From Clostridium felsineum DSM 794 (GTDB lineage: Bacteria > Bacillota > Clostridia > Clostridiales > Clostridiaceae): DNA of 64,000 bases. How positions within the stretch are numbered: position 1 is the first letter of the stretch; each line of letters begins with the position of its first letter. The stretch is from positions 868,001 through 932,000 of the forward strand of contig NZ_CP096980.1 in assembly GCF_002006355.2 (NCBI RefSeq), written 5' to 3'. This document shows, one piece after another, positions 32,966 through 41,651 of this stretch. The notes under the pieces are model-generated. The model searched no databases, was not told the origin of the DNA, and saw only the letters and a program-made list of their open reading frames with translations. Position numbers and translations under genes: made by a program.

Positions 32966-34346
32966 GTGATACAAATAGCAGATGAAATATTAGTAGTAAT
33001 TTCAAAAATGGACTCATTTATAAAAGAATTGAGAAAAGGAATAGACAAAACAGAAGCAGTTAAAAATGATATAAAAAGAGAGCAGAGAAGATTAAATAAT
33101 GGATTAAGTTCAGATATAATTAAAGCAGTTCAAGGTGATGTAACCAAAATTTTAACTTCTTCAAAAAGCATATTGGATATAATGGTTAGGATGTCAATAA
33201 ACCTAAACACTGGAAAAACGGAATTTATAAATGCAGACAAAAATAGTTTTGATTTAAAAGCACTCCATCCTAAAAGAATTTACAGGGGGGACGAGCCTTC
33301 AAAAGAAAATACAGTAAAAGCAAATTTATTGCCAAATGCTAAGCTGTAGAAAGATATATTAAGGTGGGCATTTGAACAAGCTGTCAAAAGTAAAATTGAA
33401 AGTGATATAGTAAAAAGTAAACTAAAGGTAGGAGACTTTGATGGGGTATCAATAGAACTTACAGAAATAGATTTAGAAAATGTATTAAATACAATAACTA
33501 TGAAGAGAAGCAGGAGCAGCAATTGAGGGTTTTCAAACGCTATTTAAGCTAGGAACAAAAGGATACAAGCTGCTTAAAATAGGCATAACTGGAGCAAAAG
33601 AGGCTCTATCAAAATTAACAGTAGAGAAGGTAGCATTGGCATTTGCAGGTGTAAAGGGACTAGAACAAATAGAAGAAACAGCTGAAAATATAAAGAAAGA
33701 AGAAGGCATAATAAAGACAGCGTTAGAGTCAGCAAAGCGGAAATTAGATGATTTGTACAAAATAGTGTATGATGGAGAGAGTGGTGGAAAAGATATTCCT
33801 CCTGCTTTTAAGCAAGAAGACTTTGCTAGTTCATATGAAGCAAGAATTAACCAAACACCTGCGGAGGCGAATGTAAAAGTAGAGTTTAAAGGAAACAGGG
33901 GGGAATCTCTATGTACACTTAAGCCACCGCCAGACCCTGAATTAAAAAAGATATTAGATAAAGCAGGTGTTGATGGGATTCAGTATAAAAATGGAGTTCC
34001 TGATTTTTCGCCAGTTTCAAAAGCTGAAGTTGAGATAAAGTATATGCTTGGTGGAAAAGGAGTAAATGGGAACAAGGCCAGAAACTTAAATTTTGAACAG
34101 GCTAATACAGAATTAGCAAAAAAACTCAACAAATCTTCAGAATTAGCAAAAAAATTTGATATGGTAGCAGGAGATATTAAACCTTCTGATATCGAGAAAT
34201 ATAGGGTGAAAAATAACCTAACGTGGCATGAGTTAAATGATACGAAAACAATTCAGCTTGTACCAACGAAAATCAATTCGACCTTTGGACACACTGGAGG
34301 CGTTGGAGAGATTAATGCAGGTGCATATAAAAATAAAATTCAATAG
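32966..34346 (+). pseudogene. Broken polymorphic toxin gene 1 with HNH/EndoVII-like C-terminal domain
   Basis: The first and longest of three related modules. Frame 2 runs from GTG 32966, meets an in-frame TAG at 33347, and stays open to about 33502. One extra A near 33503 (ATGAAGAGAAGC against ATGAGAGAAGC in module 2) then shifts the coding to frame 0, open from 33504 to 34346. The N-terminal part is helical (FIKELRKGIDKTEAVKND) and resembles WXG/LXG-type export regions; a shared core REAGAAIEGFQTLFKLG follows. The last 100 residues hold LTWHELNDTKTIQLVP and FGHTGGVGE, matching HNH/EndoVII-family (WHH-like) nuclease toxins. The intact tip and the neighbouring immunity gene suggest recent decay or silent storage. 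No ribosome site precedes GTG 32966. Confidence 0.75.
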
Positions 34347-34385
34347 TGTACAAACAATACGCTAGATATATAGGAGTGATTTATA

Positions 34386-34850
34386 ATGATTAATGATTCA
34401 ATATTTGGTGAAATAGAATATGATTATATTTGGTCAAAAAACAGTAAAATTAATTTTTTAAATAAAGAAGTTGATATTATGTTAATTATAGCTGGAGATG
34501 ATGATGGTAAATTTGAAGGTGGTCAATATGAAGCTTATCAAGTTTTAATTAATTATTGGAATAGTATTCAGAAAACACTTTTAAAACCCATTTTAGATTA
34601 TTATAAGGAAAGACGTAAGGAATTAGGATATGATATTGAATTTAATGAATATTATCCAGAAATAAATTCAACTAAAGAACTATTAAATTATATTACTTTA
34701 GTTGGAATAAAGGTACCTTATGCTAATATTTATGGTGGAAGAAGTATAGGTATAAGTTTTGATTGCACATGGGATGAAGAAAATGGTGTAGGTGTTAGAC
34801 TAAATAATGAACAAGTTATTGAAGTTGGATACCAAGATATAGCTATTTAA
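34386..34850 (+). CDS. Immunity protein (DUF6985-like) for toxin 1
   Basis: A 154-residue acidic cytoplasmic protein with no signal peptide. The C-terminal stretch GISFDCTWDEENGVGVR and EVGYQDIAI is characteristic of small immunity proteins that follow nuclease toxins. It begins 40 bases after the HNH toxin tip with TAGGAGTG upstream, the classic toxin-immunity arrangement. The reading frame is intact, unlike the toxin. It would neutralise the nuclease by binding it. Pairing is inferred from position. Confidence 0.75.
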   Translation: MINDSIFGEIEYDYIWSKNSKINFLNKEVDIMLIIAGDDDGKFEGGQYEAYQVLINYWNSIQKTLLKPILDYYKERRKELGYDIEFNEYYPEINSTKELLNYITLVGIKVPYANIYGGRSIGISFDCTWDEENGVGVRLNNEQVIEVGYQDIAI

Positions 34851-35011
34851 ATAATATGTCTCCCAAGGTTGCGAGAATAATATAGATGAAGGTGCTTATA
34901 CCTTAGTCATCAATATTAGGCTACAAATATAGTTTTGTTATCACAGCAAAATATAAAACATTACTTTATAATGATAAAATGCTGGTAAATATAGATTTTG
35001 TTTAGGAATAG

Positions 35012-35053
35012 AGATGTTTCATTTGAGATAGCAGATGAAACATCTTTTTTATT
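35012..35053 (+). terminator. Terminator after immunity gene 1
   Basis: AGATGTTTCAT (35012-35022) with ATGAAACATCT (35035-35045), then TTTTTATTT. The apparent ATG of the next toxin frame (35035) lies inside this hairpin, so that start is not real. Confidence 0.85.
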
Positions 35054-35058
35054 TAAAT

Positions 35059-35929
35059 GCTTCAAAAAGCATATTGGATATAATGGTTAGGATTTCAATA
35101 AACATAAACACTGCAAAAACGGAATTTACTAAGGTAGGAGACTTTGATGGGGCATCAATAGAACTTACTGGTATGGATGTAGAAAATATACTAAACGCAC
35201 TAACTATGAGAGAAGCAGGAGCAGCAATTGAGGGTTTTCAAACGCTATTTAAGTTAGGTTCAAAAGGATACAAGCTGCTTAAAATAGGCATAACTGGAGC
35301 AAAAGAGGCTTTATCAAAATTAACAGTATTTAGCATTTACAGGTGCAAAGGGGCTTGAACAAATAGAAGAAACAGCCGAAAATATAAAGAAAGAAGAAGG
35401 CATAATAAAGACAGCTTTAGAGTCAGCTAAGCGGAAATTAGATGATTTGTATAAAATAGTGTATGATGGTGATGGTGGGAATAAGAAAAGTATTGAAAGT
35501 AAAACTTTAGTAGATGAAGGAAAACAATTTAATAATGGAAGAAAGAATAAATTAAAACCTAACATTAGATATAAAACAGGAGAGTTTGACTATTTTTATG
35601 AAACAGATAATATTGGAAGAATTGAAAAATTTGAAACAGATAATTTGAAATTAACAGAAAGAAGTAATAGATTACCACATAGTAAAAATACACCAGGAAA
35701 ATTAAGGGGAAAGGATAATGCAGGACATTTAGCTGGTGATAGATTTGGAGGATCACCTAAGATAGATAATTTAGTTTCTCAATTAGAAAATGTGAATAAA
35801 AGTCAATATAAGAAGATAGAAAATCAATGGGCAAAAGCATTAGAAGAAGGGAAACAAGTTAAAGTAAAATTAGATATTAAATACGAGGGAAATAGTATGA
35901 GACCATCTAAATTTAATGTACACCTATGA
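35059..35929 (+). pseudogene. Truncated toxin module 2 with DNA/RNA non-specific endonuclease tip
   Basis: Similarity to module 1 begins abruptly at CTTCAAAAAGCATATTGG (35059), so the N-terminal export region is missing. Frame 1 covers the shared core (REAGAAIEGFQTLFKLG) up to about 35335. There a net loss of 11 bases relative to module 1 shifts it to frame 2, which is open to 35929 and carries LEQIEETAENIKKEEG and then a nuclease tip. The tip has HLAGDRFGGSPKIDNLV, SQYKKIENQWAKALEEG and YEGNSMRPSKF, the Endonuclea_NS_2 pattern. It lacks the 65-residue insert found in module 1. It is best seen as an orphan toxin cassette with an intact cognate immunity gene downstream. Confidence 0.75.
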
Positions 35930-35978
35930 AATAGGTGGAGAATTTTTTTCAAAGATTTTATTAAATTAGGAGGACGAT

Positions 35979-36446
35979 ATGAATAAGAATTTTGAAGATT
36001 TTTTTAGTGAATTGCAGGCAGATATGGTATCAATATGTTTAGAATATGCAGAAAATAAAGCAAATAAAATTTATATTTATTGTTCATTTGAGGAAAGTAT
36101 GATTTCAAGTGATTTCTTTTATAATATTAATGATAAGATTGTTAGAAAACATAAGTTAAATGATGCTGTAAATATTGGAATGAATAGATTTAGGTATGAT
36201 ACTTCAGTGGAGCGCCAAAAAGGTGTACTTAATATCATTAATGAGGATATTGAAAAAATTTATAGACTGTGTAAGGAATATAAAAGAGAGATGCCAACGG
36301 AAATAAAATTAATATATGATGTTAACAAGAATAGTTTAACAGCAGAATATAAATACGATTTAATATATTCTACTGATTCAATTAAAACAGCAGATGATAT
36401 AGCTATAGAATGGTTTCAGAACATTAAACTGGAAAATAATAAATAA
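35979..36446 (+). CDS. Immunity protein (DUF600/YezG-like) for toxin 2
   Basis: A 155-residue cytoplasmic protein. Its length, the NKIYIYCSFEE strand near the N-terminus, a central HKLNDAVN segment and the C-terminal ADDIAIEWFQNIK match the YezG/DUF600 immunity family that guards against nuclease toxins in Bacillus and relatives. TAGGAGGAC precedes ATG 35979, 50 bases after the nuclease tip. The frame is intact. Part of it is duplicated and deleted in the third remnant at 36835-36927. Confidence 0.78.
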   Translation: MNKNFEDFFSELQADMVSICLEYAENKANKIYIYCSFEESMISSDFFYNINDKIVRKHKLNDAVNIGMNRFRYDTSVERQKGVLNIINEDIEKIYRLCKEYKREMPTEIKLIYDVNKNSLTAEYKYDLIYSTDSIKTADDIAIEWFQNIKLENNK

Positions 36447-36463
36447 AGATTATTATCTAATAG

Positions 36464-36498
36464 AGCTAACATTTCAAAATAAGAAATGTTAGCTTTTT
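36464..36498 (+). terminator. Terminator after immunity gene 2
   Basis: A perfect 12-bp stem, AGCTAACATTTC (36464-36475) with GAAATGTTAGCT (36483-36494), followed by TTTTT. A decayed copy lies at 36947-36980. Confidence 0.85.
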
Positions 36499-36574
36499 AA
36501 ATTAGTGATTTAGAAGTTTTTTGTACAAAAATATTAGTAGAAATTAAAAATAAGTGAATTGGGAATTTGTGAGA

Positions 36575-36927
36575 AGTATTTTAGACACAATAATTAGGAT
36601 GTCAATAAACCTAAACATTGGAAAAACGGAATTTACTAAAGGTAGGAGATTTTGATGGGGCATCAATAGAACTTACTGGTATGGATGTAGAAAATGTACT
36701 AAACGCACTAACTATGGGAGAAGCAGGGCAGCACTTGAGAGCTTTTAAACTTTATTTAAGATAAGCTCAAAGGGCTACAAGCTGCTTGAAATAGGCATAA
36801 CTGGAGAAAAAGAGGCTCTATAAAAATTAATAGTAGAGAATGATAAAATTGTTAGAAAACATAAGTTAAATGCAGATGGTATAGCCATAGAATAGCTTGA
36901 AAATATTAAATTGCAAAACAATAAATA
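36575..36927 (+). pseudogene. Toxin/immunity fusion remnant (module 3)
   Basis: The 5' part matches the shared toxin core of modules 1 and 2 (ATGTCAATAAACCTAAAC, then GATTTTGATGGGGCATC) but with several frameshifts and stops. At about 36838 the sequence jumps to the immunity gene: GATAAAATTGTTAGAAAACA (HKLN region) followed after a large deletion by the ADGIAIE ending and the same AACAATAAATAAA tail. The toxin tip and the immunity middle are gone. No product is expected. Confidence 0.75.
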
Positions 36928-36946
36928 AATATTATTATTAGCTACT

Positions 36947-36980
36947 AGAGTTAACGTTTCAAAATAAGAAATATTAGCTT
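36947..36980 (+). repeat. Decayed copy of the module 2 terminator
   Basis: AGAGTTAACGTTTCAAAATAAGAAATATTAGCTT differs by a few bases from the functional hairpin at 36462-36495. This shows that the duplication that gave module 3 included the downstream terminator. Confidence 0.65.
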
Positions 36981-37017
36981 GGTTCTTATTAGCTATTTAG
37001 AAATTTTCGCACAAATT

Positions 37018-37055
37018 ATATTGTCAACCATACTAATAAACAAAGTTGACAATAT
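37018..37055. promoter_or_regulatory. BirA operator of the biotin operon
   Basis: ATATTGTCAAC (37018-37028) and GTTGACAATAT (37045-37055) form a perfect 11-bp inverted repeat with a 16-base spacer, the geometry of Gram-positive biotin repressor sites. The right arm covers the -35 box of the promoter, so BirA binding would block RNA polymerase. Confidence 0.85.
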
Positions 37056-37074
37056 TATTCTAAAGGTATATATT
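37046..37074 (+). promoter_or_regulatory. Promoter of bioYBDA
   Basis: TTGACA (37046-37051), 17 bases, TATATT (37069-37074), 19 bases before the bioY start. The -35 box lies inside the BirA operator. Confidence 0.75.
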
Positions 37075-37092
37075 GGTTGTGGAGGTGAGGAA

Positions 37093-37677
37093 ATGGATTG
37101 CCAAAAAGTAAGTTTAATACAAAAGAATAAAAAGATAACAACAAAACAGCTAATTATGTGTAGTCTTTTTACAGCATTAATTGCAGTAGGAACATTTATT
37201 AAGATTCCTATACCGGTTTTGCCGTTTACACTTCAATTTTTATTTACTATGATGGCAGGTCTTCTGCTTGGAGGAGAGCTGGGAGCTTGCAGTGTATTTG
37301 TGTACATGCTGTTAGGTCTTATAGGTCTGCCTATATTTACAGAGGGAGGAGGAATAGGTTATGTATTTAAACCAACTTTTGGATATATAATTGGCTTTTG
37401 TATTGCTAGCTATGTTACTGGAAAAATTGCAAATAAAGTTTCTAATCCTACATATAAGAGAGTTCTATTAGGAAATTTTATTGGATTAGTTATTGTTTAT
37501 GGTTTTGGAATGATTTATTATTATATAATTTGTAATTTTGTAATAAACACTCCAATAGGTGTATGGCCACTATTTTTATACTGTTTTATATTAGCAGTTC
37601 CAGGAGATATTCTACTTTGTGTAATAAGTGCAGTACTTTACAAACGACTTATTCCAGCAGTTAAATTCTTTAGATGA
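37093..37677 (+). CDS. bioY: Biotin transporter BioY (ECF substrate-binding component)
   Basis: A 194-residue integral membrane protein with about six helices. KIPIPVLPFTLQFLFTMMAG and GLIGLPIFTEGGGIGYVFKP are the BioY signatures. It binds biotin and works with a shared ECF energising module, not encoded here. I place the start at ATG 37093 behind GGAGGTGAGG; an in-frame ATG at 36979 would run through the BirA operator and promoter and is rejected. First gene of the biotin operon, so uptake and synthesis share control. Confidence 0.93.
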   Translation: MDCQKVSLIQKNKKITTKQLIMCSLFTALIAVGTFIKIPIPVLPFTLQFLFTMMAGLLLGGELGACSVFVYMLLGLIGLPIFTEGGGIGYVFKPTFGYIIGFCIASYVTGKIANKVSNPTYKRVLLGNFIGLVIVYGFGMIYYYIICNFVINTPIGVWPLFLYCFILAVPGDILLCVISAVLYKRLIPAVKFFR

Positions 37678-37692
37678 AAGGAAGAGTATATT

Positions 37693-38664
37693 ATGAATAC
37701 ATTAGAGAAACTAAAAAATAAAGTATTGAGTGGAAAAATGATAGAAAAAGAGGAAGCTCTTACTTTAGTGGATGAAAAATTAGAAGATTTGTGCAGTGCA
37801 GCAAATGAAATAAGAAAGCACTACTGTGGTAATACCTTTGATATATGCACCATTATAAATGGTAAGAGCGGTAAGTGTTCTGAAAATTGTAAGTTCTGTG
37901 CACAATCTTCCTTCTATAATACAGATATAAATACATATTCACTTCTAGACAGTGAAGAAGTTCTTAAAGCAGCAAAATATAGTGATGATAAGGGAGTGCT
38001 GCGCTATTCTATTGTAACTTCAGGAAAAAGATTAAGTGATGATGAAGTTGATAAGGTTTGTGACAGTGTAAGAAAGATAAAAGAAAATACAAATATATCT
38101 GTCTGTGGATCTTTTGGACTTTTAAATAAAGAGCAGTATGCAAAACTTAGAAAAGCAGGAGTTACAAGAGTTCATAACAATCTAGAAACTTCAAAAAGTA
38201 ATTTTAAAAATGTGTGTACAACTCATACTTATGAAGAGAAAATCAGAGCAATTAATGAGGCTAAAAAAGCTGGATTAAATTTATGTAGTGGTGGAATTAT
38301 GGGGCTTTCAGAGACTATGGAAGATAGAATTGAGATGGCTATTGATATAAGAAATTTAGGAATACGTTCAATTCCTGTAAATATGTTAAATCCTATTAAA
38401 GGTACACCCTATGAAAACAATAAAAAGCTTACAAATGATGATATGTGCAGGATTGTTGCCATATTTAGATTTTTAGTGCCAAATGCATCAATTAGACTTG
38501 CAGGTGGAAGAGGATTATTACCTGATAAGGGTAGAAAGTGCTTTCTATCAGGAGCAAACGCGGTAATTTCAGGAGATATGTTAACTACATCTGGAATATC
38601 AATAGAAACAGATATGAAAATGATTAAAGAACTTGGATTTGAGGTGGGGATTTGGAATGAGTAA
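37693..38664 (+). CDS. bioB: Biotin synthase
   Basis: A 323-residue radical SAM enzyme inserting sulfur into dethiobiotin. The [4Fe-4S] motif is CSENCKFCAQSS (CxxxCxxC). Other conserved parts are RVHNNLETS, GGIMGLSE, PVNMLNPIKGTP and SIRLAGGRG (the Arg that helps bind the [2Fe-2S] sulfur source). ATG 37693 lies 15 bases after bioY with AAAGGAAG upstream. It ends overlapping bioD. Confidence 0.96.
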   Translation: MNTLEKLKNKVLSGKMIEKEEALTLVDEKLEDLCSAANEIRKHYCGNTFDICTIINGKSGKCSENCKFCAQSSFYNTDINTYSLLDSEEVLKAAKYSDDKGVLRYSIVTSGKRLSDDEVDKVCDSVRKIKENTNISVCGSFGLLNKEQYAKLRKAGVTRVHNNLETSKSNFKNVCTTHTYEEKIRAINEAKKAGLNLCSGGIMGLSETMEDRIEMAIDIRNLGIRSIPVNMLNPIKGTPYENNKKLTNDDMCRIVAIFRFLVPNASIRLAGGRGLLPDKGRKCFLSGANAVISGDMLTTSGISIETDMKMIKELGFEVGIWNE

Positions 38665-39340
38665 GAAAATTTTTATTACAGCAACAGGAACTGATATAGG
38701 AAAAACGTTTGTAACAGCACTCATAGTTAAGAAGTTGAGAGACAATTGCTACAAGGCAGGTTATTATAAGGCGGCCTTAAGTGGAGCAGAGGTAACGGAA
38801 AATGGTATTGTGCCAGGTGATGCTTATTATGTGAATAAAATTGCTAAGATTAATGAAAATGTGGATAACCTTGTGTCATATGTGTATAAAGAAGCAGTAT
38901 CACCACATTTAGCTTCACAAATAGAGGGGAATCCAGTGGAAATAAGTAAAGTTGCAGAAGATTTTAATAAGGCTTTATCAAAGTATGATTATTTAACTAT
39001 GGAGGGCAGTGGTGGAATAGTATGTCCTATAAGATATGATAATAAAAAAATTATGCTTGAGGATATTATAAAAGAATTGGGACTTTCTACTTTAATTATT
39101 GCAGATGCAGGTCTTGGAACAATTAATAACGTGGTTCTTACTGTAGAATATTTAAAAAATAGAGATATACCTATAAATGGAATTATATTAAATCATTATA
39201 GTAAAGGAAACATGCTTCACGAGGATAACATAAAGATGATAGAGGAAATTACTAAAGTTAAGGTTGTAGCTTTAGTTGAAGAAAATGACAAAGAACTTAA
39301 TATTGATATAAATAAATTACTGGAAATGTATGATGATTAA
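38657..39340 (+). CDS. bioD: Dethiobiotin synthetase
   Basis: A 227-residue P-loop enzyme closing the ureido ring of dethiobiotin from DAPA, CO2 and ATP. Walker motif ITATGTDIGKTFVTA, then YYKAALSGAE and MEGSGGIVCPI. The start is ATG 38657, overlapping the bioB stop by eight bases with GAGGTGGGG inside bioB; an upstream in-frame ATG at 38633 lies too deep in bioB. Coupled translation is likely. Confidence 0.95.
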   Translation: MSKKIFITATGTDIGKTFVTALIVKKLRDNCYKAGYYKAALSGAEVTENGIVPGDAYYVNKIAKINENVDNLVSYVYKEAVSPHLASQIEGNPVEISKVAEDFNKALSKYDYLTMEGSGGIVCPIRYDNKKIMLEDIIKELGLSTLIIADAGLGTINNVVLTVEYLKNRDIPINGIILNHYSKGNMLHEDNIKMIEEITKVKVVALVEENDKELNIDINKLLEMYDD

Positions 39341-40703
39341 CAAAATAGAAAAGAGTGTGGATATGAACTTAGTAGAAAAAGATTTAAAGTATATATGGCA
39401 TCCCTGCTCTCAAATGAAGGATTATGAGGAACTAAAGCCTATTATAATTGATCATGGTAAGGGTATTTATCTGTATGATAAAGAGGGCAAGGAGTACATA
39501 GATATAGTGAGTTCCTGGTGGTGTAATTTGCTTGGGCACTGTAATCCCAAAATAAATGAATATATTAAAAATCAGCTTGATAAGTTGGAACATGTTATTT
39601 TCGCTAATTTTTCTCATGAACCAGCAATAGAACTTTGTGAAGAATTAATTAAAGTACTTCCTAAAGGCCTTACAAAATTTAATTTCGCTGACAATGGTTC
39701 GGCATCTGTTGAATGTGCTTTGAAAATGAGCTTTCAGTATCAATACCAAACAGGCAATAAGAAGAAAACAAAGTTCATGTGTTTAAGTGAAGGATACCAT
39801 GGAGAGACTATTGGGGCTTTATCTGTAGGAGGTATGGACTTATATGCAAAAATATACAAGCCTATGTTGATGGATGCCATTCATGTACAAGCACCTGATT
39901 GCTATAGATGCCCTTATGGTAAAGATAGAAAGTCTTGTGAGGTAGAGTGTTTTGAACATTTAGAAAAAGCTTTTGAAAAATGGGGAGAGGAGACTTGTGC
40001 AATAATTGTAGAGCCGTTACTTCAAGGAAGTGCAGGAATGAAAATTTATCCAGCCAGTTATTTAAGAAAATTAAGAAGGCTATGTGATGAATACAAGGTA
40101 CTGCTTATTGCAGACGAAATCGCTACTGGCTTTGGAAGGACAGGAAAAATGTTTGCTTTTGATCACGCAAAGGTAAGTCCAGATATTATGTGTGTATCTA
40201 AAGCCTTGACTGGTGGATACATGCCTATGTCCATAACAATTACAACAGAGAAAATCTACAATGCTTTTTACGATGATTATAATAAAGGAAAAGCATTTAT
40301 GCACAGTCATACCTATAGTGGAAATCCTCTTAGCTGTTCTGCTGCTTTGGCAGTCCAAAAAATTCTAAGAGAAGAAAATATTTTAGACAATGCAAAAATA
40401 AAGGCTGAGTATTTAAATAGTAAGCTAAATAATGCATTGCTAGAGAATCCTCATATAGGTGAAATTAGGCATATCGGGCTTATTAATGCAATGGAGCTTG
40501 TAACCAATAAAGAGACAAAAGAGGGGTATGATCCTAGACTTAGAATAGGTTATGAAATATATAAAAGCGCATTAAATAAGGGTTTGATATTAAGACCCCT
40601 TGGCAATGTATTATATTTTAATCCTCCATTAAATATTAAGGAAGATGAAATAGACAAAGCAGTTTCAATATGTAAAGAAGTAATAGAAGATTTTTTAAAT
40701 TAA
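39330..40703 (+). CDS. bioA: Adenosylmethionine-8-amino-7-oxononanoate aminotransferase
   Basis: A 457-residue PLP enzyme converting KAPA to DAPA with S-adenosylmethionine as amino donor. Conserved: WHPCSQMKDYE, SSWWCNLLGHCNP, FADNGSASVECALKM, the PLP-binding Asp in LLIADEIATGFGRTG and the Schiff-base Lys in SKALTGGYMP. ATG 39330 overlaps bioD by 11 bases; a second ATG at 39363 behind AAAGAG is possible. No bioF, bioW or bioI is present, so the pimeloyl steps are missing here and the cell may use imported KAPA or genes elsewhere. Confidence 0.95.
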   Translation: MMINKIEKSVDMNLVEKDLKYIWHPCSQMKDYEELKPIIIDHGKGIYLYDKEGKEYIDIVSSWWCNLLGHCNPKINEYIKNQLDKLEHVIFANFSHEPAIELCEELIKVLPKGLTKFNFADNGSASVECALKMSFQYQYQTGNKKKTKFMCLSEGYHGETIGALSVGGMDLYAKIYKPMLMDAIHVQAPDCYRCPYGKDRKSCEVECFEHLEKAFEKWGEETCAIIVEPLLQGSAGMKIYPASYLRKLRRLCDEYKVLLIADEIATGFGRTGKMFAFDHAKVSPDIMCVSKALTGGYMPMSITITTEKIYNAFYDDYNKGKAFMHSHTYSGNPLSCSAALAVQKILREENILDNAKIKAEYLNSKLNNALLENPHIGEIRHIGLINAMELVTNKETKEGYDPRLRIGYEIYKSALNKGLILRPLGNVLYFNPPLNIKEDEIDKAVSICKEVIEDFLN

Positions 40704-40705
40704 GG

Positions 40706-40763
40706 AAGAAAATATAAGGAGTTGTTTGGAGGTTATGATTCAAACAACTTCTTATATTTTCTT
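40706..40763 (+). terminator. Long hairpin after bioA
   Basis: A 23-bp stem (40706-40728 with 40741-40763, one G-U pair) closes on a 12-base loop. No real T-run follows it, so it may act as an mRNA 3' stabiliser or weak terminator. Confidence 0.6.
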
Positions 40764-40944
40764 ACGTTAATAAGAGTTTATTTCCACTAAGTTCCTATGT
40801 ATCCTCATTTATAATTATGCTACAATATTTAAGTGTAAATTTATTATCCGCAGAAGGATGGTTGCGGAGGTTTTGGACGCTTTATCCTTCCTTGGGCTAG
40901 TTGTGAATCTTTTTCACTTTAGTTTAAAGGAGGTGGTATTGGAT

Positions 40945-41106
40945 ATGCTAGAATTGATTATAAAAAATCTAACAGTACTTTATATTGTTAGGTTAGTTTT
41001 AAGACATAATCTTTTTGTTTCTAATTTAATTATTGAGATAAAATTTCTTGGTATTCATATAGAAGTTAACGGCAAAGAGAAAAAACACCCATCCAGCGAA
41101 GATTAG
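40945..41106 (+). CDS. Small hydrophobic peptide, possible type I toxin-like
   Basis: A 53-residue peptide beginning MLELIIKNLTVLYIVRLVLR and ending GKEKKHPSSED: one amphipathic/membrane helix and a charged tail. A strong AAAGGAGGTGG (40927-40937) precedes it; TTG 40939 is another possible start, and the frame is open upstream to 40858. The layout (hydrophobic helix, Lys-rich end, hairpin over the stop codon, terminator 70 bases on) recalls TxpA/Fst-like small toxins, but I cannot name a family and see no clear antisense RNA gene. Confidence 0.4.
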   Translation: MLELIIKNLTVLYIVRLVLRHNLFVSNLIIEIKFLGIHIEVNGKEKKHPSSED

Positions 41107-41173
41107 TGTTTTCTCTTAATTAAAATCTGTTTGATTAATCCGATAGCCCTAAAATAAAATAAACGTTCTGGGC

Positions 41174-41215
41174 AATGCTTAGTGTTACAGCACTAGGCAT
41201 TTCTTATTTATATTA
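41174..41215 (+). terminator. Terminator downstream of the small ORF
   Basis: AATGCTTAGTG pairs with CACTAGGCATT (one G-T wobble) around a short TTACAG loop, then TCTTATTTATATT. The remaining AT-rich gap 41216-41555 shows no gene I would support. Confidence 0.65.
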
Positions 41216-41555
41216 TATCAAATTTTGAAAAAAAATAAACACATAACTTATAAATTTATTTTTATAGGGTCTGTGAATATAATGTTTTAAGAATAGCTTA
41301 GTTTACTTTGGTAAGAGTCATTGTATTGATGAGTAGAATTGATTTTTAAGATTTTGCTCTTTTTTTATATCCAAACTTAAAACAGTAAGGATTATTTTAC
41401 CAACAGTAAAGAAAATTATATAAATTCTTCTACAAATTATGACAAAATTATTGATTTTACATATAAAGCATAAAAATATATAGTACGATAATAAAAAAAC
41501 AGGATATAAAAGTAAAAACATTAATATGTATACATGCTAACCTAAAAAAAACTAG

Positions 41556-41603
41556 CGAAATTTCGAGAAAAGTGGTGAAAAATTAAGAAGGTTAATGTAT
41601 AAT
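41556..41603 (+). promoter_or_regulatory. Promoter of EPS operon 2
   Basis: GTGAAA (41575-41580), 17 bases, TATAAT (41598-41603). CGAAATT starts 19 bases before the -35 box, here as a full palindrome CGAAATTTCG (41556-41565). The elements and distances equal those of operon 1. Confidence 0.6.
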
Positions 41604-41651
41604 GTTATTTAAAAATAGTAATAGTTTTAGATTAAGGAGGAGGAACATAAG

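Noticed and set aside
35035..35058. ATG start for toxin module 2
   Set aside because: It lies within the terminator hairpin of the previous gene and upstream of where homology to module 1 begins.
32966..36980. Insertion sequence or prophage as source of the repeated segments
   Set aside because: No transposase, integrase or terminal repeats; repeats align as toxin cores.
36979..37092. N-terminal extension of BioY from an upstream ATG
   Set aside because: It would be translated from DNA containing the BirA operator and promoter; ATG 37093 has a strong ribosome site.
41318..41521. 67-residue minus-strand frame in the gap before EPS operon 2
   Set aside because: AT-rich, no ribosome site, residue content looks like translated noncoding DNA.
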